Source: Lucinisca nassula (Eukaryota > Mollusca > Bivalvia > Lucinida > Lucinidae). From it: DNA of 64,000 nucleotides. The first letter of the stretch is position 1; every line of letters begins with the position of its first letter. The position numbers and the translations under genes were made by a program. The stretch covers positions 91,661,108-91,725,107 of the forward strand of contig OY757023.1 in assembly GCA_963580285.1 (NCBI GenBank), written 5' to 3'. The notes under the pieces were generated by a model, which had not been told where the DNA came from, did no database searches, and worked only from the letters and a program-made list of their open reading frames with translations. Shown here piece by piece: positions 54,698 to 64,000 of this stretch.

Positions 54698-55277
54698 CAT
54701 GTATTATTGAATTTATTAAACTCGTTGCGGAAAAGGGATAAAATGCTCAGCCTTTGCCGAGCATTTTATCCCTTTTCCTCAACTCGTTTAATAAATTCAG
54801 TAATACATGAACACTCATGAAAGATCCTCTATATCAATAATTTATTAAACTCGTTGAGGAAAAGGGATAAAATGCTCGGCAAAGCCTCGCATTTTATCCC
54901 TTTTCCTCAACTCGTTTAATAAATTCAATAATACATGAGCACTCATGTAAGATCCTCTATATCAACAATTTAGATCTGGTTCCACACTGTTTGCAAAATA
55001 TTACGTTTATTGAATTTATTAAACTCGTTGAGGAAAAGGGATAAAATGCTCGGCAAAGCCTCGCATTTTATCCCTTTTCCTCAACTTGTTTAATAAATTC
55101 AATAATACATGAGCACTCATGTAAGATCCTCTATATCCACAACCTTTGTTTTTGCATTCTTGCTCATGTATTATTGAATTTATTAAACTCGTTGCGGAAA
55201 AGGGATAAAATGCTCGGCAAAGCCTCGCATTTTATCCCTTTTCCTCAACTCGTTTAATAAATTCAATAATACATGAG
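54698..55277. repeat. Four tandem copies of a 110-bp palindrome
   Basis: Copies at about 54698-54809, 54832-54938, 55003-55113 and 55164-55275. Each reads TTATTAAACTCGTTGAGGAA AAGGGATAAAATGCTCGGC, a loop of about six bases, and the complement back to TTTAATAAATTCAATAATAC ATGA. Between copies is GCACTCATGTAAGATCCTCT ATATC. Arms are near-perfect, so each could fold as a stem of about 50 bp. Confidence 0.93.
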
Positions 55278-55441
55278 CACTCATGTAAGATCCTCTATAT
55301 CCACAACCTTTGTTTTTGGAGTAGTCAGTATCATATTCTTGAACATCTGCATGAATCCATCTTATCTTAAGCGAAGGATTCATTCCGTCAAAGTTGTCGT
55401 TAATGGTTATAAGGGAATTTGTCATATCAAATGGGTACATG

Positions 55442-55695
55442 CATAACAAAACCTACAATAAGACCCGTGCTATGGTCGAAGACTCAGTTCAGCCGGCCAG
55501 TAAGGTCAGCTTGGTCCGAGCATTCTCTTGTTGTCCTATGAATAGCCCAGAGGCAATAGAAGGCTCATGTGAACAGGGAAGACTCTGATCAGACTGTGCG
55601 AATGCACAGGCTGATCTATTTGCAGAGGCTGATCTGAGTCTTAGCTGGTTGCCCAGGTCTTATTATAGATTTTATTGTGTGCTGACTCAAATAAT
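55442..55695. repeat. Palindromic repeat, GACTCAGATCAG type
   Basis: ACAAAACCTACAATAAGACC, GAAGACTCAGTTCAGCCGGC and, inverted, GCAGAGGCTGATCTGAGTCT TAGCTGGTTGCC. Confidence 0.7.
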
Positions 55696-56083
55696 TTGTC
55701 AGTATAAAGAGGGCTGACTGTAGATAGACAGCTGTGGCCATGATGTGGCATCACTTTGACACTATGTTGACCAGTCATGATGTTCATTTATTTGTCTTGT
55801 TGCTTGATAACAACATCACATGTCATTTGTCCTCCATCCATCTATGAAGAAAACTGGTCTGAAAATGTCATTCTAAGGAAATTCTGCGGTGAGTATAAGT
55901 ATTAAATGCTGAGTTCGTTTTAGCACCTGGCATAGTCACCATATCTAAATAAGCTGTCTGTTACTATTAATAAAGATTTATGTCTCGATTTCTTATTAGT
56001 TTCTTTCTTCTGGAAATTAAGGCAAATAGATTCATCTGCGTGACATGTGGATGGAAGACCGGTTGGGGCTTTCCAGGTTAATT

Positions 56084-56255
56084 TACTGTTAACTCAGATT
56101 CTCTGAGAAAGGGATCTACTCTTAAAGGAAAGAATTTGCTCCTGGGGATCTACTCATTAAGGAAGGAATTTGCTCCACAGGAGCAAATTCTTTCCTTTAA
56201 GAGTAAATGCCAACTGACAATACGGAAAGAGCTGCCTCCCCTAAAGGTGTATCCA
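56084..56255. repeat. Palindromic MITE, family G (left duplication unit)
   Basis: GGGATCTACTCTTAAAGGAA, then a partial repeat of that line, then the hairpin GGAATTTGCTCCACAGGAGC. Matched at 57134-57310. Confidence 0.75.
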
Positions 56256-56380
56256 GGCTCCTTAAATGAGAGAATTTGTGCTGTCTAGGAGCAGATATTT
56301 TTTCTGTTTAAGAGCAGCCCAGGATGAAATTGGAGCCAGAGGCATAGCAATCTTTTCACAAAAAATGCAGCTGTGTACAC

Positions 56381-56422
56381 AAGAAGAAGAAGAAGAAGAA
56401 GAAGAAGAAGAAGAAGAAGAAG
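56381..56422. repeat. (GAA)n microsatellite
   Basis: About 14 uninterrupted GAA units. The homologous point of the right duplication unit (near 57397) has just AAGAAGGACGAG. Confidence 0.95.
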
Positions 56423-56525
56423 GATGAGTAGAAGACACAAATTATGTGTCTACAGTAAACACAATGCTCAATATCAAAATTAAGCATGAATTTCTTCATG
56501 ACAGGGATCACGCTGACAGAAAAGA

Positions 56526-56820
56526 GGCCCCCACCCATCAGGGCTTGAAGAAAAAGATGGGCAGCGTGATGCTTCCAGGCAGAGCTGAAAGTGGCTGCAC
56601 ACGAGTACTGATAAACCACTTAGAGGATCTAAACCTGCTCAGGCAAAGCAGTGCGAGTCGGACCATCCATGCTTATAAACCCTATTGGTTTCATTGGGCA
56701 ACAGGCCTTCAGATGTCATTTCATCTCAATGTCGGGTTAAAGTCCCACAAAACTGGAAGCAACGACTCCAAAATGACCTGTACAGTGTTGACAGGGACGT
56801 TAAACCCCTAATCAAACAAA
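56526..56820 (+). mobile_element. SINE (292-bp family), plus strand (left unit)
   Basis: GGCCCCCACCCATCAGGGC head; GGGACGTTAAACCCCTAATC and AAACAAA tail. Confidence 0.85.
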
Positions 56821-57133
56821 ACTGATGAGTCTTGATGTTCCTTCATTTGTATTGTTGCTTGATAACAACATCACATGTCATTTGTCCTCCATCGGTCTAC
56901 GAAGAAAACTGATCTGAAAATGTCATACTAAGGAAATCCTGCAGTAAGTGTAAGTATTAAATGCTAAGTTTTTTTTAGAACCTGGCATAGTCGCCATATC
57001 TAAATAAACTGTCTGTTACTATTAATAAAGATTTATGTCCTATGAGTTCCTTTTCTTCTGGAAATTAAGGTAAATAGATTCATCTGCATGACATGTGGAT
57101 AGAAGACTGGTTGGGGCTTTCCAGTCTGATTTA

Positions 57134-57310
57134 CTGTTAACTCAGATTCTCTGAGAAAAGGATCTACTCTTAAAGGAAAGAATTTGCTCCAGCGGATCTA
57201 CTCATAAAGGAAAGAATTTGCTCCAAAGGAGCAAATTCTTTCCTTTAATAGTAGATGCCAACTGACAATGGGGAAAGAGTTGCCTCCCCTAAAGGTGTAT
57301 CCAGGCTCCT
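57134..57310. repeat. Palindromic MITE, family G (right duplication unit)
   Basis: Same arrangement as 56084-56255, with CCAAAGGAGCAAATTC in the loop region. Confidence 0.75.
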
Positions 57311-57505
57311 TAAATGAGAGAATTTGTGCTGTCTGGAAGCAGACATTTTTTCTGTTTAAGAGCAGCCCAGGATGAAATGGGAGCCAGAGGCAGAGCAAGA
57401 AGGACGAGTAGAAGTCACAAATTATGTGTCTACAGTAAACATAATGCTCATTATCAACATTAAGCATGAATTTCTTCATGACAGGGATCACGCTGAAAGA
57501 AAAGA

Positions 57506-57800
57506 GGCCCCCACCCATCGGGGCTTGAAGAAATAGATGGGCTGCATGATGCTTCCAGGCAGAGCTGAAAGTGGCTGCACAAGAGTACTGGTAAACCACT
57601 TAGAGAATCTAAACCTGCCCAGGCAAAGCAGTGCGAGTCGGACCATCCATGCTTATAAATCCTATTGGTTTCATTGAGCGACAGGGCTTGAGATGTCATT
57701 TCACCTCAATGTTGAGTAGAAGTCCCTCAAAATTGGAAGCAACATCTCCAAAATGACCTATACAGTGTTGACGGGGATGTTAAACCTAAAATCAAACAAA
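57506..57800 (+). mobile_element. SINE (292-bp family), plus strand (right unit)
   Basis: GGCCCCCACCCATCGGGGC head to GGGATGTTAAACCTAAAATC and AAACAAA tail. It was duplicated with its flank, so it is not an independent insertion. Confidence 0.87.
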
Positions 57801-57997
57801 ATAAAGAAAATAATTTGCTCCCCTTTAGGGACCAAATTCTTTCTTGTAAGAGCAGATCCCCTTTTGTATTGGATACTGCAGACTGATATTTCTAGCACTT
57901 TCTTTGGTTTGTGTACACTTTACTTTCTTCTTGCTATGCCACTGGGTGCCACAACAGGTCATACACGAGTAACCTCTCTTGAAGATGCATCTATTTA

Positions 57998-58208
57998 CCT
58001 TATCCCTTGTCCTGCTGAATATTTATATATGCCACACCCACTACCGATTATCAACCAATCAGATTACTTGATGCAATTTATTGCTACAAATTCACAATCT
58101 AAATGGAAAACAATGTAGATCCTGATCAGATGGCTTCATCAGAAGCCATCTGATCTGGATCTACATTGTTTCAAAGATACGGCATATCCGGGATTAGCAG
58201 GACAAGGG
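57998..58208. mobile_element. MITE, family A, inverted
   Basis: CTTATCCCTTGTCCTGCTGA to ATTAGCAGGACAAGGG and TTAA (58209-58212). GGCTTCATCAGAAGCC is the loop region. Confidence 0.78.
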
Positions 58209-58212
58209 TTAA

Positions 58213-58480
58213 GCAAGCAGTTTTACCTGAAAACTTATTCTACTAAAACGCTTTTTCAAAAGACCCCAAGAAAACAAGCTTCTCTACAAAATATAATAAA
58301 CATAATTGTGTGTACCCATGTTACTGAAAAGAGTTCTGAAAAGTGGTCATAAAAACTACAAATAAATTCGGATAGCTACTCAAAACTGTTAAAAATTTGA
58401 AACATTCCTGTACGTCATAATAAAACTGCAAGCACTGCATGATGCCCAGCCACTACAATTACATCAAGCAAGTGCCATAT
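58213..58480. other. Intronic stretch, no feature seen
   Basis: AT-rich, no repeat family or coding signal recognised. Confidence 0.5.
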
Positions 58481-58484
58481 CAAA

Positions 58485-58860
58485 GTTACGGTTCATATGT
58501 TCTGCACGTCGTCTCATGGTGCTCTACATATCTGTGAAGTTTCATGGAAATATCTCAAATGGTATCGAAGTTATGGAGCGGACACGAAACTATATAGAAA
58601 TGCCTATCTTCAATGTTCAAAGGGCAACAACTCCAAAAGTAGGAAAATCAGAGTTACGGTTTATATGTTCTGCAGGTCAACTGATAGTGCTTTACATATC
58701 TGTGAAGTTTCGTGAAAATATCTCAAATGTTATCAGAGTTATGGAGCAGACACGGGACTATGGGGCGCTGACGGATGGACGGACATACAGACACTAAAAA
58801 CTTCTGAGGGTATAACATAATACCCCCCCATTTTTTGAATGGCGGGGCATAAAAACTACA
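58485..58860. repeat. Two tandem units (about 170 bp) and a hairpin end
   Basis: GTTACGGTTCATATGTTCTG / GTTACGGTTTATATGTTCTG and ACATATCTGTGAAGTTTC occur twice. The end has GACGGATGGACGGACATACA and the hairpin AATACCCCCCCATTTTTTGA ATGGCGGGG. Confidence 0.8.
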
Positions 58861-59154
58861 CATCAATTCAGTTGGATACTCAAAACTGTTAAAACTGTAG
58901 TCATGAAACATGGCAAATGACTGAAAATCTTCTGGATGTATACATTCATCTTAAACTCCACAAAATGAAATCAGATAAAGTACAACAATCTAACAAACAA
59001 ACAAATAACAATGTAACATCAAACACTGCAACCAAGCAACAAAATGGCAAACCAATAGCAGCCAAACTTTTTTGAGATTCAAGAAATTTAAAGAGGCCTT
59101 TTAGCTGAGCATTATTAATTGATTATCCTGTATTACACCAGGTCAACCAAGATA

Positions 59155-59392
59155 TAAAACTTATAAATCATGTTTTTTAATTGCATCAGTTAATAAAATT
59201 GTCATTAATCAAGTAATTTCGAAGTAAAACTTATAAATCATGTTTTTTAATTGCATCAATTAATAAAATTGTCATTAATCAAGTAATTTCGAATTGTCCC
59301 AGTTACAGGCCCTCGGTCAGCTGTATTGGCCTCATGCCAATACAGCAGACCTCGGACCTGTAACTGGGCCAATTCGAAATTACTTGATTAAT
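59155..59392. repeat. Palindrome with a duplicated arm
   Basis: 59275-59392 is nearly perfect: AATCAAGTAATTTCGAATTG, CCCAGTTACAGGCCCTCGGT, CAGCTGTATTGG and back. The left arm and its flank (AAAACTTATAAATCATGTTT to TAATTTCGAA, about 69 bp) are present twice, at 59157 and 59226. Confidence 0.87.
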
Positions 59393-59439
59393 AACATTAT
59401 ATTATTCCTGGACAAAAAAGAAGTACTGAATAATCCAAG

Positions 59440-59650
59440 GTAAAAGAACACCTACAATAATCCTTGTGTGGCCTGTAAAGACTCAGATCAGACAGTCTGA
59501 TCAGAGTCTTCCCTGATTGCATGAGCCTTCTACTCCCACTTGACAAGCCAATGAAAGACATGCAAAGTCTCCTGCCAATACTAGGTGGGTGTGCAGGCTG
59601 ATCTGAGTCTTTGCGATGTGCACAGGTCTTATTGTAAGTTTGATATGTGC
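59440..59650. repeat. Palindromic repeat, GACTCAGATCAG type
   Basis: AACACCTACAATAATCCTTG, AAGACTCAGATCAGACAGTC TGATCAGAGTC and GTGCAGGCTGATCTGAGTCT TTGCGATGTGCACAGG. Confidence 0.7.
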
Positions 59651-59737
59651 TCGCTCAAATTATTTGGTAATGCTGTTAAATCAACTTGCAGTAAATGGTG
59701 GTTGTTCTTTTTTATTTTTTGTTTAATTCAATAGCAT

Positions 59738-60070
59738 GTAAAGGGAAATGGAAACACCTTCAGGGGAGGCAAGCCTTTCATTAAATTTTTTTGTTTGCCT
59801 CCCATTCAAATAGGAGCCTCCACATAAGTGAAATTGGAAACACCTGGCAGATTTTTTTCCCATTTTTCAAAAGGAGACAACTTTCTGGCCTTCGTGTTCG
59901 CTTTTCTGTAAGCCCTGTTCCATCGAAAAAGGAGTGTACTCTTAAAGGATAGAATTTGCTCCTCAGGAGCAAATTCTTTCCTTTAAGTGTTTACCCCTGT
60001 TGACAAGGGGGAAAAATACTTTTGCAGGAGTTGCCTCCCCTCAAGGTGTATCCATCCATTCCTCTTACAG
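59738..60070. repeat. Palindromic MITE, family G, double start
   Basis: GGGAAATGGAAACACCTTCA and again GAAATTGGAAACACCTGGCA, then the hairpin AGAATTTGCTCCTCAGGAGC and AAGGTGTATCCATCC. Confidence 0.78.
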
Positions 60071-60094
60071 GAAAGAATTTGCACATTTTATGAT

Positions 60095-60490
60095 GTCAAG
60101 AAAAACTGCACTCGAAATTGTCATCTGTTTATATCTGTTGCATATTCTTGCAAACTTTGCAAACCTATTTTTGCATAGAGGCAAACAGTGATCAGACTGC
60201 TCGAAGAGGAGCAGTCCGATCTGGGCCCAACATGCAAACAGTGTGGACCTGATCAGACTGCTCCTAAAGGAACAGTCTGATCTGAGTCAACAATGTTTGC
60301 ATCACAGACTTTTAAATTATCGTTTGTTTGTATTGGAGTTTGACAGCTCAGTTAACACTATTTAGGTCATTTTTGAGCCGGTCAGTTTACCTATCCACAC
60401 TTTTATATGTAAGTGGTTAACCAGTACAGTGCGAAATTCTATCGCCAGAAACGCCTTTTAAAGTAATCAGCAGACAACAAAGCAGATGAC
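60095..60490. mobile_element. MITE, family E, with two hairpins and a SINE fragment
   Basis: AAGAAAAACTGCACTCGAAA TTGTCATCTG, then two successive palindromes: GTGATCAGACTGCTCGAAGA (60188) and TGATCAGACTGCTCCTAAAG (60251). A SINE-like stretch (CGTTTGTTTGTATTGGAGTT to CGCCAG) interrupts before CAGCAGACAACAAAGCAGAT. Confidence 0.68.
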
Positions 60491-60495
60491 ATTTT

Positions 60496-60833
60496 ATTAC
60501 GAAAATACGCCTATATAATTTTGACCCCCTTGAACCCCACATTTATATAGTAAAACTGGGGTATGCGGGGGTATACCTTATTTTTCTTATTTCTGCTCAA
60601 AATATAGATTGTGGGCACTCATTAGAACCGCCTCATTCTTATTTTTCTTATTTCTGCTCTAAACTATAGATTGTGGTTACTCGTTAGAACCGCCTCCTCG
60701 AGGCGGTTCTAACGAGTGCCCACAATTTATATTTTGAGCAGAAATAAGAAAAATAATACAATTTTTCATCATAAAATTTTCATTTTTTCGGCGATAAAGG
60801 TGGCAATGTATTTATATAGGCGCGTTTGCGTAA
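60496..60833. mobile_element. MITE with ATTACG ends around a hairpin
   Basis: ATTACGAAAATACGCCTATA on the left, TATAGGCGCGTTTGCGTAAT on the right. The hairpin at 60665-60735 has AACCGCCTCCTCGAGGCGGT at its tip. The left stem and its flank are partly duplicated (CTTATTTTTCTTATTTCTGC at 60578 and 60638). Confidence 0.82.
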
Positions 60834-61274
60834 TGCTTGTGACTGACTTCATAAGGGTTAGGAATAGACCCTTTTTTTGAGAGGGGTTCAGTTCATAAGC
60901 AATTGAACAGCAAGTCCCAAAATTTTGTCCCAAACACATGGCAGAAAATATGACAGCTGTATCAATTTCGATCTTTGTAATCAATTTGCTCCAACTCAAA
61001 AGCCTCTTTAAGTTCCCCATTTCTCAAGGAAACCATGCTATACCTCTGTTTCAAAATGTGTTTCAATCTCCTCCTCCTTTGTTAAGATGGCAAGTAAAAA
61101 TATATATGAATATAATCATGTGATACTTGATGAATATTCAACAATAAACTTCCTTGAATGATATTCTTTTTCATTAGAAATTATTTGTCCTATAGTTCAT
61201 GTATACCACTTACATAACATCAAAATTCAAACATTTTATAAGTGAAAGAATTCACATAAGTATAAGTGAATAAT
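60834..61274. other. Intronic stretch, no gene seen
   Basis: AT-rich and apparently unique. No exon signal that would fit the kinase. Confidence 0.5.
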
Positions 61275-61286
61275 GCTCCAAGAAGG

Positions 61287-61578
61287 TTTTGTTTGATTTG
61301 AGATTTATTGTCCCCATCAACACTGTACAGGTTATTTTGGAGACATTGCTTCAAATTTTGTGTGACTTTAACCCGACATTGAGATGAAATGACATCTCAA
61401 GCCCTGTTGCCCAATGAAACCAATAGGGTTTATAAGCATGGACGGTCCGACTCGCACCGCTTTGCCTGGGCAGGCCTAGATCTTCTAAGTGGTTTACTTG
61501 TGTGCTGTCGGTTTCAGCTCTGCGTGGAAGCATCATGCAGCCCATCTATTTCTTTAAGCCCAGATGGGTAAGGGCCAA
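61287..61578 (-). mobile_element. SINE (292-bp family), reference copy with 12-bp target duplication
   Basis: GCTCCAAGAAGG at 61275-61286 and 61579-61590. In its own sense (minus strand) it begins near GGCTTAAAGAAATAGATGGG, passes CATGATGCTTCCACGCAGAG, GCCTGCCCAGGCAAAGCGGT, TGCTTATAAACCCTATTGGT, GTCATTTCATCTCAATGTCG, CTCCAAAATAACCTGTACAG, and ends in AAATCTCAAATCAAACAAAA. Short A-rich (AAAC)n tail and target duplications mark a retroposon. I could not find clear tRNA A and B boxes, so its promoter origin stays open. Twelve or more copies lie in this window on both strands. Confidence 0.92.
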
Positions 61579-61614
61579 GCTCCAAGAAGGTAACTACCAC
61601 AATGATCCTAACTA

Positions 61615-61880
61615 TTGGGACAGATAGGCCTAAGCAAACAGTGCAGACCCAGATCAGACGTATACACCAATTCCATGTGCAATTTTGTCAAACAGGTAGT
61701 ATATGGGACATATTGGCCCCGTCAAGCGATTTTGGTACTTATTGCCTATGGGAGCAGCGAAGGTTCAGGCGAGCCTGCGCATCCGCGCAGTCTCGCCAGA
61801 ACCTTTGCTGATCGCTCATACAAGCAGTGAATCAAGAGGAACCTTCAGACAGAAAGCCATATCACTGGCCCCTCTGAATG
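61615..61880. repeat. GC-richer inverted repeat, GACTCAGATCAG-like
   Basis: CAGCGAAGGTTCAGGCGAGC, CTGCGCATCCGCGCAG and TCTCGCCAGAACCTTTGCTG form an imperfect stem. To the left, CTAAGCAAACAGTGCAGACC is a half palindrome of family E. Confidence 0.6.
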
Positions 61881-62159
61881 GCTGGGCATGCGCAGTTAAA
61901 ATTTGTCATGAAGGAATGCTCCAAGACACAAATTCGCTTGGCGGGGCTCATATAATTCTGCTGTTCTTATGAAAATTTTTTAGTTTAATAATCATGCAGA
62001 CATGGTGTAGCAATAGCAGTAGTATCATTTATGAGAAACAGTCAAACTTCAATGGCTCATGATTAAACATCTTTTGATTGCATGAAAATTCAATTCAATT
62101 TGAATCTAGTCTTGGAGCTCCTGGAGAATTTTTCCTACAGGTCCACATCATAACAACAG

Positions 62160-62310
62160 ACAAGGTAAGTATTATGTGATAATTGAAGGATAGTTTTCCT
62201 TATTTCTCCATTTAAACCTATGTTGTGGGTACTCATTAGAACCGTCTCAACATAGGTTTTCATGGAGAATTGATCACAAAATAATTTTCTTATCTATAGC
62301 TATGATATTT
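62160..62310. repeat. MITE of the 16606-16800 type, deleted
   Basis: TGATAATTGAAGGATAGTTT, ATGTTGTGGGTACTCATTAG AACCG, then straight to TCTCAACATAGGTTTTCATG. About half of the hairpin is gone. Confidence 0.72.
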
Positions 62311-62729
62311 TTTATCAAGTGTGTTGAAAATATAAGAATTTTCACGTGTGAAATATAGTTTGTGTTTTTCGAAAATAACAAATTTTTTTTTTATCTAATA
62401 TTGTGAAAACAAGTAGCCGGACTGCTACTGTAAATAACACGATCATGTTATCGTTTCACAAAGTGACAGTATTTTCCACACTCTGAAAATATCATATCTT
62501 TTCACAATGTGAAAACATTGTTTTTTATTTGTTTCTGATATGCATTGATTTCACTTTTAAGTATAAAATAAACCGTATATACCCTGTTTGACAAAAATAA
62601 TTTACAAAGATATATTTCGTACTTTAGAACCATAACTATATATTGTGCTAATATGAAGCTTATTATAATATATTTTGGAGTATGTGATATAGGATATCTA
62701 ATACAGTATGAAAAGACAGCAAATCTCAC
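62311..62729. other. Intronic stretch next to the linker exon
   Basis: AT-rich. TTTTCACGTGTGAAAT (62339) and TTTTCACAATGTGAAAAC (62499) are small inverted repeats of related sequence, perhaps the two ends of an old MITE. Confidence 0.5.
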
Positions 62730-62761
62730 CTCTTTTCCAACATCAATTTGAGTAGTTACCC
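62730..62761 (-). CDS. aPKC: Probable aPKC linker exon (32 nt)
   Basis: On the minus strand a pyrimidine-bearing acceptor ending TTTCAG is followed by 32 nt and a GTGAG donor. Only one frame is open: two bases, then VTTQIDVGKE, ending in phase 0. That phase fits exactly the start of the next recognised exon at 29164. The acidic and polar stretch suits the weakly conserved hinge that joins the C1 domain to the kinase domain in atypical PKCs. It would make the following intron about 33.5 kb. The support is splice signals, phase and composition only; the hinge is too variable for me to recognise by sequence. Confidence 0.45.
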
Positions 62762-62869
62762 CTGAAATATAGAAAGTTGATCATGCAAAGTAGGAATTTG
62801 TTTCAAGCAGGAGCAAATTCTTTTATTTAAAAGCTGCCCCACTTCCTATTTCTAAAAGTGGCCAACCTT

Positions 62870-64000
62870 TGAAAACATGGGAAATGTCATTTAGAGGTTT
62901 TTCTATTTTGAGCTCTGGCGGCCATTATGTCTAACGGAGTGGAACGATTTAGGCAATTTTGAAAGAGGGTCACTCAAGGAACATTCCTGTGAAATTATTT
63001 TCAAATCGGGCCATTTGCATAGGAGGAGATGTCATTGAAAGGTTTTTCTATTTTTAGTTCTGGCAGCCATTTTGTTTAACGGAGCAGAACAATTTAGGCT
63101 ATTTTGAAAGAGGGTCACTGTAGGAAAATTCCTGTGAAATTCTTTTCAAATCGGGCCATTTGCCTAGGAGGAGATGTCATTGAAAGGTTTTTCTATTTTT
63201 AGCTCTGGCAGCCATTTTGTTTAACGGAGCAGAACGATTTAGGCAATTTTTAAAAAGAGGGTCACTGTAGGAAAATTCCTGTGAAATTCTTTCAAATCGG
63301 GCCATTTGCCTAGGAGGAGATGTCATTGAAAGGTTTTTCTATTTTTAGCTCTGGTGGCCATTTTGTTTAACGGAGCAGAACCATTTAGGCAATTTTGAAA
63401 GAGGGTCACTCAAGGAAGATTCCTGTGAAATTCTTTTCAAATTGGGCCATTTGCATAGGAGGAGAGGTCATTGAAAGGTTTTTCTATTTTTAGTTCTGGC
63501 AGCCATTTTGTTTAACGGAGCAGAACAATTTAGGCTATTTTGAAAGAGGGTCACTCTAGGAACATTCCTGTGAAATTCTTTTCAAATCGGGCCATTTGCC
63601 TTGGAGGAGATGTCATTGAAAGGTTTATCTATTTTTAGCTCTGGTGGCCATTTTGTTTAACAGAGCAGAACCATTTAGGCAATTTTGAAAGAGGGTCACT
63701 CAAGGAACATTCCTGTGAAATTATTTTCAAACGGGCCATTTGCATAGGAGGAGAGGTCATTGAAAGGTTTTTCTATTTTTAGCTCTGGTGGCCATTTTGT
63801 TTAACAGAGTGGAACGATTTAGGCAATTTTGAAAGAGGGTCACTCAAGGAACATTCCTGTAAAATATTTTCAAATCGGGCCATTTGCATAGGAGACAATG
63901 TCATTGAAAGTTTATCTATTTTTAGCTCTGGCAGCCATTTTGTTTAACGGAGCAGAACAATTTAGGCAATTTTGAAAGAGGGTCACTCTAGGAACATTCT
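62870..64000. repeat. Tandem array, 145-bp monomer, about 8 copies, runs off the edge
   Basis: Monomer: GTCATTGAAAGGTTTTTCTA, TTTTTAGCTCTGGCAGCCAT, TTTGTTTAACGGAGCAGAAC, TTTTGAAAGAGGGTCACTCA, AACATTCCTGTGAAATTCTT and CGGGCCATTTGCATAGGAGG. A related monomer ends the array at 45240-46149 and 51494-51620. Confidence 0.93.

Larger units (their letters stand above)
55777..57800. repeat. Tandem segmental duplication, about 1 kb each
   Basis: 55777-56820 and 56823-57800 match from GATGTTC...TTCATTT through TTGTTGCTTGATAACAACAT, a family G palindrome and a whole SINE to TTAAACC...ATCAAACAAA. The left unit is about 65 bp longer, partly from a (GAA)n run at 56381-56422 absent from the right unit. Confidence 0.9.

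Noticed and set aside
55183..55449. Open frame of 88 codons on the minus strand (IRWIHADVQEYDTDY)
   Set aside because: Half of it is the palindrome array; the rest shows no known domain and no fitting splice sites. I could not link it to the PB1 or C1 parts of the kinase.

Overview
This is a non-coding-rich eukaryotic window, AT-rich, and most like a marine or freshwater bivalve mollusc. The argument for that is indirect. The only host gene is an intron-rich animal atypical protein kinase C. The rest is a dense mix of short palindromic MITEs, tRNA-derived SINEs and 130-330 bp tandem arrays of the kind bivalve genomes carry. The species cannot be told from the sequence alone.

One gene runs right to left across almost the whole window. 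Seven coding segments on the minus strand give a continuous reading frame of 260 codons with matching splice phases. They cover the catalytic domain of an atypical PKC (PKC iota/zeta type) from just before the glycine loop to helix G or later. In transcription order they are 29000-29164, 27946-28043, 26988-27124, 22860-22945, then one of two alternative 88-nt exons (17081-17168 or 15267-15354), 7513-7638 and 1845-1924. The two 88-nt exons both encode the activation segment with the PDK1 site and the APE motif. Including both or neither gives an early stop, so they look strictly mutually exclusive. A probable 32-nt linker exon lies at 62730-62761, on the far side of an intron of about 33.5 kb. 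The PB1 and C1 parts (right of the window) and the C-terminal tail (left of it) are not present.

Everything else is repeats inside the introns. Tandem arrays: 1-600, 975-1380, 3035-3480, 3655-7145 (161-bp monomer with higher-order structure), 17780-18190, 21640-22625, 23605-25557 (166 bp), 30285-32745, 32745-36374 (330 bp), 37704-38990 (164 bp), 43425-46149 and 62870-64000 (145 bp). DNA transposons: a nearly intact mariner (11209-12503), a hAT-like element with 8-bp target duplications (18876-21041), a TA-flanked pogo-like element (36375-37701), a 5.3-kb composite insertion with inverted ends (46150-51491), and many MITEs with TTAA or TA targets. Retroposons: at least three tRNA-derived SINE families, a further 292-294 bp SINE family in many copies with clear target duplications, and one broken non-LTR reverse transcriptase fragment.

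Most striking: the mutually exclusive kinase activation-loop exons; the same central palindrome recurring in MITEs with different ends; two unrelated DNA transposons sharing an internal core; different tandem arrays framed by the same terminal modules; and four tandem copies of a 110-bp palindrome at 54698-55277.
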